From NCBI GenBank assembly GCA_023426505.1, contig JAFAAP010000153.1:1-24142 (forward strand): a stretch of DNA of 24,142 bases. Reading direction: 5' to 3'. This DNA is from Pseudomonadota bacterium (lineage in GTDB: Bacteria; Pseudomonadota; Alphaproteobacteria; Rhizobiales; Beijerinckiaceae). The position numbers and the translations under genes are program-made. Position 1 is the stretch's first letter, and the number at the start of each line of letters is the position of its first letter. Of the stretch, positions 16,336 through 24,142 are shown one piece after another. Below the pieces are notes generated by a model. That model worked only from the letters and a program-made list of their open reading frames with translations. It did no database searches and had not been told where the DNA came from.

Positions 16336-16973
16336 GAACGACTCTCAATGGAAGTGATGCGGAGAATCCTGGCTTCGGAATCGGTCCGGCTTGGCAGGAT
16401 CTTGACGTCGAATGTCCACGATTTGCGGGCCTCGGTCAATTCAATCTCGGCATCGCGGCCCTTGGGGAAGAGGCCCATAGTCCCCGCTTTCAACAGCGGC
16501 GCGGTCCAGTCGAGGAGCTGCGACAGGGAGGCCAGGGCCCGGGCGGAAACGACATCGGACTTGCCGACGAAGCCCGGAATGACGGTTTCGAGCCGCGCTT
16601 CGTGCACGGTGGCGTGCACGCCGGTGAGACGGGCAATCTGGCGCAGGAAGGCACATTTACGCGAATTGCTCTCGACCAGGTCGACCTTCAGGCCCCGCTC
16701 GAACCCGGCGATGGCGAGAACGAGTCCGGGAAATCCGGCGCCCGAGCCGAGGTCGAGCCAGGTTTTGGCGTCGGGTGCAAGGTCGAGGATTTGGAGCGAA
16801 TCGATGATGTGGCGATCCCAGATGTGATCGAGGGTGCCCGGTCCGACGAGGTTCTTGATCGCCTGCCAGCGGCGAAGCTCGCGCTCAAGCAGGGCGAGCC
16901 TCTCCTTTGTTTCACGTGAAACATCGAAGGCATCGAGATGACCGAGACCGGCTGCGGAGGAAGAGTTGCTCAT
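16332..16973 (-). CDS. rsmG: 16S rRNA (guanine-N7)-methyltransferase RsmG
   Basis: 213 residues. The SAM-binding loop TWLDLGSGAGFPGLVLA (about 71–87) and the preceding HIIDSLQIL block define RsmG/GidB, which methylates G527 (E. coli numbering) of 16S rRNA in the cytoplasm. FVGKSDVVSARALASL and GLFPKGRDAEIEL complete the fold. The codons for residues 17–23 (D-V-S-R-E-T-K) contain a perfect parS site, so part of the protein sequence is dictated by the ParB site. The stop overlaps parA's start and the start overlaps mnmG's stop (both ATGA). Confidence 0.97.
   Translation of the reverse strand: MSNSSSAAGLGHLDAFDVSRETKERLALLERELRRWQAIKNLVGPGTLDHIWDRHIIDSLQILDLAPDAKTWLDLGSGAGFPGLVLAIAGFERGLKVDLVESNSRKCAFLRQIARLTGVHATVHEARLETVIPGFVGKSDVVSARALASLSQLLDWTAPLLKAGTMGLFPKGRDAEIELTEARKSWTFDVKILPSRTDSEARILRITSIESRS
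16908..16923. promoter_or_regulatory. parS centromere site 1, inside rsmG
   Basis: TGTTTCACGTGAAACA, a perfect 16-bp palindrome identical to the parS consensus TGTTnCACGTGAAACA. It lies within the rsmG reading frame, where it encodes the VSRET stretch. parA and parB are immediately downstream. Confidence 0.97.
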
Positions 16974-18847
16974 GCGGCGGTCTCGCTCGGCACCTCGGCC
17001 GAGAGCTTCCGGGCATGCGCCGCTAGCAATGTGAGAGCCGCTGGCGTGATGCCCTCGATGCGAGCGGCCTGACCCAGGGTCGCCGGGCGTACGAGGTCCA
17101 GCTTGGCCTTGATCTCATTCGACAGCCCCGGAAGGCTGCGGAAGTCGAGCCCCTCCTCCAGCACGATGCCCTCGTCGCGGCGGTAGGCCGCGATATCGGC
17201 CTGCTGCCGGTCCATGTAGACCGCGTAGGTGGCGTCCGTCTCGAGACGCTCGCGCACGAGGCTGGACACGGAGCCCAGCTCCGGCCAGAGCCGAGCCAAG
17301 TCGTCCCAGCCGATATGCGGATAGGAGAGAAGCTGGTAAGCGCTGCGGCGGATACCGTCCTGGTTCAGCTCGAGTCCCTGACGCGCCGCCTCCTTAGGAG
17401 TGGCCGTGAGACTGCGAAGCTGCTCGGCCACGCGCCGAATCTCCTCCTGTGACCGGCCGAAATGCTCCGCCCGCTCCCGCCCGACGCAGCCGAGTTCGAG
17501 ACCCTTCGGGGTCAGCCGCTCGTCCGCATTATCGATGCGCAGGCTCAGCCGGTATTCGGAGCGCGAGGTGAACATGCGGTACGGCTCGCTGACGCCCCGG
17601 GTAATCAGGTCGTCGATGAGAACGCCGATGTAGGACTCGGCCCGGTCGAAGACAGTGCCGTCCTGTCCGGCTGCACGCCGGGCCGCATTGAGGCCAGCGA
17701 CCAGCCCCTGGGCGGCGGCTTCCTCGTAGCCTGTCGTGCCGTTGATCTGGCCGGCCAGGAAGAGACCCTTCACCGCCTTGGTCTCCAAGCTTGCGGTCAG
17801 GTTGCGCGGATCGACATAGTCGTACTCGATCGCATAGCCCGGCTGGATCATCCTGACCTTCTCAAGGCCCGGGATCTGCGGCAGCAGGGCGAGTTGCACG
17901 TCCTCCGGGAGGGAGGTCGAGATCCCGTTCGGGTAGACTGTGATGTCGTCGAGGCCCTCCGGCTCCAGGAAGATCTGGTGCGTCTCCCGGTCGGCGAAGC
18001 GCACCCCCTTGTCCTCGATCGACGGGCAATAGCGCGGCCCTCTGCCCTGGATATCGCCCGCATACATCGGCGCCCGGTGGAGGTTCGCGCGGATCAGCTC
18101 GTGGATTCCGGAGGTCGTGCGGGTGATACCGCACTCGATCTGAGGCGTGGCGATCTTGCCGGTCAGATGGGAGAACGGCACCGGCTCGTCGTCGGCCGCC
18201 TGCTTCTCGATCCCGGCCCAGTCAATGGTGCGGCCATCGAGGCGCGGCGGGGTCCCGGTCTTCAAACGGCCGAGGGTGAAGCCAAGCCGAGCGAACGTCT
18301 TCGGCAGGCCAAGCGAAGGGCGCTCGCCCATGCGGCCTGCCGGGATCTTGCGCTCGCCGATATGGATCAGCCCCGACAGGAAGGTCCCGGTGGTGATGAC
18401 GACGGCGCCGCAGGCGAGGGTGCGCCCATCGGTCAAAAGCAGTCCGGTCACCCGGTCATCCGTCGTGATCAGGTCGTCGGCCTCGCCTTCGACGATGGCG
18501 AGGTTAGGCGTGCGGGACAGTTCGGCCTGCATGGCGCGGGCATATAGTTTGCGGTCGGCTTGGGTCCGGGGGCCGCGGACGGCCGGCCCCTTGCGTCGGT
18601 TGAGCAAGCGGAACTGGATGCCGGCCCGGTCGGCGATGCGGCCCATGACACCGTCGAGCGCGTCGATCTCACGGACGAGATGTCCCTTTCCGAGCCCACC
18701 GATGGCCGGGTTACAGGACATGGTGCCGATGGTCACGGCCATATGAGTGACGAGGGCGGTGCGCGCACCCATGCGCGCTGAGGCAGCCGCAGCCTCGGCG
18801 CCGGCATGTCCACCGCCGACAACGATCACGTCGAAATGTTGGGTCAT
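16970..18847 (-). CDS. mnmG: tRNA uridine-5-carboxymethylaminomethyl modification enzyme MnmG (GidA)
   Basis: 625 residues, full length. FAD-binding GGGHAGAEAA is at about 11–20; the GidA signatures GPRYCPSIEDK and GQINGTTGYEEAAAQGLVAGLNA are present, as is SCNPAIGGLGKGHLVREIDALDG. The C-terminal helical domain ends intact. With MnmE it forms cmnm5 or nm5 at wobble U34 using methylene-THF, glycine or ammonium. GGAG lies six bases before ATG 18847. First gene of the tightly overlapping mnmG–rsmG–parA–parB series; 188 bases separate it from mnmE. An imperfect hairpin (18861–18879) lies just upstream of its ribosome-binding site. Confidence 0.98.
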   Translation of the reverse strand: MTQHFDVIVVGGGHAGAEAAAASARMGARTALVTHMAVTIGTMSCNPAIGGLGKGHLVREIDALDGVMGRIADRAGIQFRLLNRRKGPAVRGPRTQADRKLYARAMQAELSRTPNLAIVEGEADDLITTDDRVTGLLLTDGRTLACGAVVITTGTFLSGLIHIGERKIPAGRMGERPSLGLPKTFARLGFTLGRLKTGTPPRLDGRTIDWAGIEKQAADDEPVPFSHLTGKIATPQIECGITRTTSGIHELIRANLHRAPMYAGDIQGRGPRYCPSIEDKGVRFADRETHQIFLEPEGLDDITVYPNGISTSLPEDVQLALLPQIPGLEKVRMIQPGYAIEYDYVDPRNLTASLETKAVKGLFLAGQINGTTGYEEAAAQGLVAGLNAARRAAGQDGTVFDRAESYIGVLIDDLITRGVSEPYRMFTSRSEYRLSLRIDNADERLTPKGLELGCVGRERAEHFGRSQEEIRRVAEQLRSLTATPKEAARQGLELNQDGIRRSAYQLLSYPHIGWDDLARLWPELGSVSSLVRERLETDATYAVYMDRQQADIAAYRRDEGIVLEEGLDFRSLPGLSNEIKAKLDLVRPATLGQAARIEGITPAALTLLAAHARKLSAEVPSETAA

Positions 18848-18903
18848 TCGTATCTCCAGGACAGGCGTCTACGGCCTGTTCGGATCCGGGTCAAAGGACA
18901 AAA

Positions 18904-18919
18904 TGTTTCACGTGAAACA
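18904..18919. promoter_or_regulatory. parS centromere site 2, in the mnmE–mnmG gap
   Basis: A second perfect TGTTTCACGTGAAACA, 57 bases upstream of the mnmG start and 1996 bases from site 1. As it is near the probable mnmG promoter, ParB loading here could also affect expression of the operon; that is inference. Confidence 0.97.
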
Positions 18920-19035
18920 TCCACTCCAACGACGCGGTCGTCCACAGTCTATGCACCGATTCTCAGACGCTTGTCAGGCCCCGATCCACACACCATTCCC
19001 CTGCTTAGGCCACAGCATCGCGGCCTCATCATGGC

Positions 19036-20346
19036 TCACTTTCCGATGCAGAAGCTGGAGAAGAGCCGGTCGAGCACATGCTCCACATCGACCCGGCCCG
19101 TGATCTCCCCAACCGCGCGGGCTGCAAGGCGGACCTCCTCGGCGATGAGTTCCAGAGGCCCGCTCACTGTCATCATCGCAAGCCCTCTCGCGATGGACTC
19201 TCCCGCCCGCTCCAGGGCTCTGCGATGGCGCTCGCGGGTGAGCACCGCGTCGCCTTGTCCGAGCACGGCCTGAGCCTCCGCCTCCAAGGTCCGGATCAGC
19301 TCCGGCATCCCCTCTCCGCTAGCGGCCGACAGGGCAAGGCCGTCGCCATGACGGCCCCGGTTCAGATCCGCCTTCGTGGCGACCCTGATCAAGCGCCGCG
19401 CCTGCGGCGGCTCCCCCTCCCCTCCCTCGGGCGGAACGAGCCAGAGCACCACATCGGCGTCGCGGGCGCGGGCGCGAGCGCGAGCCACACCCTCCTGCTC
19501 GATGAGGTCCTCGCTCTCGCGCAGTCCCGCCGTATCGACGATCACCACCGGCAGGCCACCAAGGTCGCAATGAACCTCGATCACGTCGCGGGTGGTCCCG
19601 GCGATCGGCGACACGATGGCGACGTCCCGCCGCGCCAGGGCATTGAGCAGGGTCGACTTGCCGGCATTCGGCGGACCAGCGAGCACCACGGTCAGGCCTT
19701 CGCGAACCCGCTCGCCGCTGCGGTTCGCCAGCACCCGGTGGAAATCGTCCCGCAGACGGGCGAGGCGGCCGGTGATCTCCGTCTCCAGATCAGGCGGGAC
19801 ATCCCCCTCGTCCGAGAAGTCGAGGCAGGCCTCCAGCAGGGTCAGAACCCCGAGGATCTCCTCCCGCCAGGTTTCGGCCGCATGGCCGAGCCGGCCTCCG
19901 AGCTGAACCAGGGCCTGACGCCTTTGCGCCTCGGTCTCGGCGTCGATGAGGTCAGCCAGACCCTCGACCCGGCTCAGATCCATCCGGCCGTTGAGGAAGG
20001 CCCGGCGGGTGAACTCCCCGGCCTCCGCCGGCCGGCATCCGTCGAGCGAGCCCAGCGCCCGCAGCACCGCCGTCCGGGTGGCGAGGCCGCCATGGATGTG
20101 AAGCTCGGCTTGGTCCTCTCCGGTGAAGCTCTGCGGCCCCGGCATCCACAGCACGAGCGCCTGGTCGAGCGGCTCGCCGGAGGCAGGATCCCTCAGAATC
20201 CGCACGACGGCCCGGCGCGGGGCGGGCACGCCGCCCGCCATCATTTCGAGGATGAATCGACTGTTCCGGCCGCTGATCCGGATCAGGCAGACGGCCGAAC
20301 GACCGTGGCCGGATGCCGTAGCGAAGATGGTGTCGTCCGAGCGCAT
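19036..20346 (-). CDS. mnmE: tRNA modification GTPase MnmE (TrmE)
   Basis: 436 residues from ATG 20346 (MRSDDTIFATASGHGRSAV, the usual opening). N-terminal formyl-THF-binding domain (GPQSFTGEDQAELHIHGG; PAEAGEFTRRAFLNGRMDLSRVEGLADLI), then a GTPase domain inserted in a helical domain: P-loop GPPNAGKS 224–231, GTTRD 250–254, DTAG 271–274, TKAD. The C-terminus FCIGK carries the family's conserved Cys (C-x-G-K). Partner of MnmG in the U34 modification. The frame is open 23 codons further upstream, but those residues do not look like MnmE. Same strand as mnmG, with rho further upstream. Confidence 0.97.
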   Translation of the reverse strand: MRSDDTIFATASGHGRSAVCLIRISGRNSRFILEMMAGGVPAPRRAVVRILRDPASGEPLDQALVLWMPGPQSFTGEDQAELHIHGGLATRTAVLRALGSLDGCRPAEAGEFTRRAFLNGRMDLSRVEGLADLIDAETEAQRRQALVQLGGRLGHAAETWREEILGVLTLLEACLDFSDEGDVPPDLETEITGRLARLRDDFHRVLANRSGERVREGLTVVLAGPPNAGKSTLLNALARRDVAIVSPIAGTTRDVIEVHCDLGGLPVVIVDTAGLRESEDLIEQEGVARARARARDADVVLWLVPPEGGEGEPPQARRLIRVATKADLNRGRHGDGLALSAASGEGMPELIRTLEAEAQAVLGQGDAVLTRERHRRALERAGESIARGLAMMTVSGPLELIAEEVRLAARAVGEITGRVDVEHVLDRLFSSFCIGK

Positions 20347-20451
20347 GGGCGTGAACCTTGAGGGCCGAAAGGGTTTACACTGAAGAAGAAGGTGTCGGTT
20401 CCGAACGGGCGGCACCCCGCCACGACATCAATGCCAGCAGGAGCAGGGCCG

Positions 20452-22455
<2,004 letters not shown>

Positions 22456-22516
22456 CCCGGAACCGGCTGTCGCCCGCGGGCTTTGCCCGACCGACCGTCC
22501 TCCCTCCGGAGCCCCG

Positions 22517-22615
22517 ATGTTCTTTTTCTTCTCCAACCGGCTCGGCTGCGCCGGGTCGCTGCTGATCTCCGCCGTCGTGACTGTGGTCGTCCTGGCGCTC
22601 ATAGGGGTGTTCTGA
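22517..22615 (+). CDS. Small single-pass membrane protein (32 aa)
   Basis: A 33-codon ORF from ATG 22517 to TGA 22613–22615, with GGAG (22508–22511) five bases upstream. The peptide starts MFFFFSNRLGCAGSLL and continues with an unbroken hydrophobic run of Val, Leu, Ile and Ala to the end (…VVVLALIGVF), so it should be one transmembrane helix with an FFFFSNRLGC head. The run has no charged residue after Arg8. I recall short proteins with a similar FFFSNRLGCLGSLL start in other high-GC bacteria, but cannot verify this here; function unknown. It is 61 bases after the YyaL-like gene, same strand, and its stop codon falls in an 8-bp GAGA-loop hairpin. Supported by SD, composition and hairpin. Confidence 0.72.
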   Translation: MFFFFSNRLGCAGSLLISAVVTVVVLALIGVF

Positions 22616-22631
22616 AGCGGAGACGCTTCAG
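22612..22631 (+). terminator. GNRA-loop hairpin over the small protein's stop codon
   Basis: CTGAAGCG–GAGA–CGCTTCAG, a perfect 8-bp stem with a GAGA tetraloop. The TGA stop is inside the 5' arm. No T-run follows (TGTCATCCCC), so it may act in RNA stability or as a weak terminator. Confidence 0.45.
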
Positions 22632-22688
22632 TGTCATCCCCGGCGGCTCAGGTCTTGACGCCTCGGCCGCAGCGGACCATGAGCGGAC

Positions 22689-23156
22689 ATGACTCTTGTC
22701 CTACGCCCTGCCACCCCTGCCGACGTCCCGACACTGTTCGCGATCCGGACCGCCGTCCGCGAGAACCACATGTCCCTCGACGAGCTTGCTGTAGCAGGCA
22801 TGACGCCGGAGACTGTCGCCGGTCTGGTGCAAAGCCCCAAGGCCGGAACCTGGCTCGCCCTGTGGGACGGACATCCGGCCGGTTTCGCCATGGCGCGGCA
22901 GGATCCCGGCGACGTGTTCGCGCTCTTCGTGCTGCCGGACATGGAGGGGCGGGGCGTCGGAGGGGCGTTCCTGGCGCAGGCGGAGGCTTGGCTCGCCTCC
23001 CGCGGCCTCGCATCCACATGGCTCCTCACCGGCGGCGCACCGGGCCTCAGGGCCGCGACCTTCTACGCGGCACGCGGCTGGATCGCCGCGGGCCGTGAAG
23101 CAGACGGGCAAATCCGATTCACCAAGGGGCTCGGCATGGCCCTCATCTCTCCCTGA
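22689..23156 (+). CDS. GNAT family N-acetyltransferase, small
   Basis: 155 residues forming a single GNAT domain: LVLRPATPADVPTLFAIRTAVREN, GTWLALWDGHPAGFAMAR, DVFALFVLPDMEGRGVGGAFLAQAEAW with the acetyl-CoA loop EGRGVGG, and a C-terminal FYAARGWIAAGRE strand-helix that closes the fold. Substrate unknown. Start ATG 22689 fits the first strand; no strong ribosome-binding site. The last residues (L-I-S-P) and the TGA stop are encoded by a palindromic repeat (CTCTCCC-TGA-GGGAGAG, 23147–23163), so the natural C-terminus may have been altered by the repeat's arrival. Converges with rho. Confidence 0.87.
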   Translation: MTLVLRPATPADVPTLFAIRTAVRENHMSLDELAVAGMTPETVAGLVQSPKAGTWLALWDGHPAGFAMARQDPGDVFALFVLPDMEGRGVGGAFLAQAEAWLASRGLASTWLLTGGAPGLRAATFYAARGWIAAGREADGQIRFTKGLGMALISP

Positions 23157-23189
23157 GGGAGAGGTCGGACCGCAGGTCCGGGTGAGGGG
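23141..23189. repeat. Palindromic intergenic repeat, copy A
   Basis: Starts with CTCTCCC-TGA-GGGAGAG (23147–23163), then GTCGGACCGCAGGTCCG (an internal palindrome CGGACC–GCA–GGTCCG, sharing bases) and GGTGAGGGG. An inverted, diverged copy is at 23420–23466. The wording (CCCTCACCC…GACCTCTCCC) is of a type familiar from many Hyphomicrobiales intergenic regions. The first bases are also coding for the GNAT gene. Confidence 0.8.
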
Positions 23190-23214
23190 TTGCGCCCTTT
23201 CAGAATGAGGCGCG

Positions 23215-23243
23215 TGTTCCCTCCCCCTTGCGGGGAGGGAACA
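23215..23243. repeat. Palindromic intergenic repeat, copy B
   Basis: TGTTCCCTCCCC–CTTGC–GGGGAGGGAACA, a perfect 12-bp stem, followed by AAGGGCGGGGGTCGC. An inverted copy with the same trailing G-rich element is at 23333–23381. Confidence 0.8.
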
Positions 23244-23332
23244 AGGGCGGGGGTCGCAAAGCCGGAGCGCTGCGCTTGAAAGTCAGAGGCTCGCCAGAGT
23301 GACAGTGCTTCTCTGGACGAAGGTTGCACCCG

Positions 23333-23381
23333 GTCGCACCACCCCCACCTCCAACTCCTCCCCGCAAGGGGGAGGAGAGTT
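23333..23381. repeat. Palindromic intergenic repeat, copy B' (inverted)
   Basis: Holds CTCCTCCCC (23355–23363), loop GCAAG and GGGGAGGAG (23369–23377), a perfect 9-bp stem. It is preceded by GTCGCACCACCCCCACCT, the inverse of the element after copy B. Confidence 0.78.
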
Positions 23382-23419
23382 CGCGCGACGCCGCCGGTGT
23401 AAGTTCTCGAACCGTCCAG

Positions 23420-23466
23420 CCCCTCACCCGCGCTGCGCGCGACCTCTCGTCGAAGGAGAGGTGAGA
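23420..23466. repeat. Palindromic intergenic repeat, copy A' (inverted)
   Basis: CCCCTCACCCG, then a GCGC-rich palindrome, then CGACCTCTC-GTCGAA-GGAGAGGTGAG. It aligns to the reverse complement of copy A, with a different central palindrome. Together A, B, B' and A' form a symmetrical mosaic over 23141–23466. The rest of the 23157–23619 stretch shows no gene: 23258–23332 is unassigned spacer and 23467–23561 shows nothing recognisable. Confidence 0.78.
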
Positions 23467-23561
23467 TGGCCGCAGCCTTGCACCTCATCGAAAGACGCCG
23501 CGTTCAGGCCTCGCGCCTCCTGCCTTTACGTCACGGCAAACGGGCGGAAGGGCACCCAACG

Positions 23562-23593
23562 AAAAACCCCACCCTCGCGGCCGAGGATGGGGT
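23562..23593 (-). terminator. Intrinsic terminator of rho
   Basis: Read on the minus strand: ACCCCATCCTCG–GCCG–CGAGGGTGGGGT, a 12-bp stem with one T·G wobble and a 4-base loop, followed at once by TTTT. A canonical intrinsic terminator 27 bases after the rho stop. Confidence 0.93.
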
Positions 23594-23619
23594 CTGGTCG
23601 TCTTGTAAGTGACTGAGCG

Positions 23620-24142
23620 TCAGGTGTTCATCGAATCGAAGAATTCCTGGTTCGACTTGGTCTGCCGCAGCTTGTCGAGCAGGAACTCGATCGCGTCCAC
23701 GGTGCCCATCGGGTTGAGGATGCGGCGCAGCACGTACATCTTCTTGAGCGTGTCGCTCGGCACCAGCAGCTCCTCCTTGCGGGTTCCGGAGCGGGTGATG
23801 TCGATGGCCGGGAAGGTGCGCTTGTCGGCAACCTTGCGGTCCAGGATGATCTCGGAGTTGCCGGTGCCCTTGAACTCCTCGAAGATCACCTCGTCCATGC
23901 GCGAGCCGGTGTCGATCAGCGCGGTGGCGATGATGGTGAGCGAACCGCCCTCCTCGATGTTGCGCGCCGCGCCGAAGAAGCGCTTCGGGCGCTGCAGAGC
24001 GTTGGCGTCGACGCCGCCGGTGAGCACCTTGCCGGAGGACGGCACCACCGTGTTGTAGGCGCGGCCCAGGCGCGTGATCGAGTCGAGCAGGATGACCACG
24101 TCGCGGCCGTGCTCCACGAGGCGCTTGGCCTTCTCGATCACC
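23620..24142 (-). CDS. rho: Transcription termination factor Rho, C-terminal part
   Basis: The last 174 residues of Rho; the gene continues past the window edge, so the start and the N-terminal RNA-binding domain are not seen. IEKAKRLVEHGRDVVILLDSITRLGRAYN holds Walker B; GGVDANALQRPKRFFGAARNIEEGGSL, ATALIDTGSRMDEVIFEEFKGTGN and RSGTRKEELL follow, nearly word for word as in E. coli Rho. It forms a ring-shaped ATP-driven RNA helicase that ends transcription. Ends in its own intrinsic terminator. The nearby mnmE–mnmG–rsmG–parAB order is the known alphaproteobacterial arrangement beside the replication origin. Confidence 0.98.
   Translation of the reverse strand, partial: VIEKAKRLVEHGRDVVILLDSITRLGRAYNTVVPSSGKVLTGGVDANALQRPKRFFGAARNIEEGGSLTIIATALIDTGSRMDEVIFEEFKGTGNSEIILDRKVADKRTFPAIDITRSGTRKEELLVPSDTLKKMYVLRRILNPMGTVDAIEFLLDKLRQTKSNQEFFDSMNT

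Noticed and set aside
18938..18984. DnaA-box-like sequences (TCGTCCACA and GATCCACAC) near parS site 2, suggesting oriC.
   Set aside because: Each has two or more mismatches to TTATCCACA, there is no AT-rich unwinding region and no dnaA or hemE here. The origin is probably outside the window beyond rho.
20347..20415. Extension of MnmE by 23 codons to 20415.
   Set aside because: The family begins at the DTIFATAS segment right after ATG 20346; the added residues are unlike MnmE and have no ribosome-binding site.
23063..23488. A 141-codon minus-strand frame across the repeat mosaic.
   Set aside because: It is made of repeat sequence and the GNAT antisense strand, with no start site or protein-like composition.

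Overview
The window looks like chromosomal DNA from a GC-rich alphaproteobacterium. The order rho – mnmE – mnmG – rsmG – parA – parB, together with a leuS–lptE–holA operon facing parB, is the near-origin neighbourhood known from Hyphomicrobiales (Rhizobiales) and relatives. Protein style and the palindromic intergenic repeats would fit a Methylobacterium/Microvirga-type organism, but that genus-level guess is inference. No rRNA, tRNA, CRISPR array, transposase or prophage gene was found.

Left part (1–6742), accessory and stress genes: the 3' end of an L,D-transpeptidase; an ABC-F ATPase (minus strand) preceded by an unusual ~350-base leader holding a 28-codon ORF with a near-perfect Shine-Dalgarno and two strong hairpins; a LysR regulator divergent from an aldo/keto reductase; a second LysR regulator divergent from a Tat-exported class A beta-lactamase (an AmpR–bla-like arrangement); and the PLP-homeostasis protein YggS.

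Middle (6868–14523): a leuS–lptE–holA operon (tRNA charging, LPS-assembly lipoprotein, DNA polymerase III delta), followed by four genes that look inserted between holA and parB: a CorA-type Mg transporter, a GNAT acetyltransferase, an orphan TctC/Bug-type binding protein and a small cytochrome c.

Core (14597–20346): parB, parA, rsmG and mnmG are all on the minus strand. ParA–rsmG and rsmG–mnmG overlap by ATGA; mnmE lies upstream. Two perfect 16-bp parS palindromes occur, one inside the rsmG coding sequence and one in the mnmE–mnmG gap, so the window carries a complete ParABS chromosome-segregation system fused to the tRNA/rRNA-modification operon (MnmE+MnmG make the cmnm5U34 modification; RsmG methylates 16S rRNA).

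Right part (20452–24142): a thioredoxin-fold YyaL/DUF255 protein, a 32-residue single-pass membrane peptide, a small GNAT protein whose stop codon sits in a palindromic repeat, a symmetrical repeat mosaic (about 23141–23466), a clear intrinsic terminator and the C-terminal part of rho (minus strand, running off the window).

No obviously new multi-gene system was found. The best leads for something undescribed are the leader-peptide-like ORF and hairpins ahead of the ABC-F gene, the 32-aa membrane peptide with its own hairpin, and the repeat mosaic that supplies a gene's stop codon.
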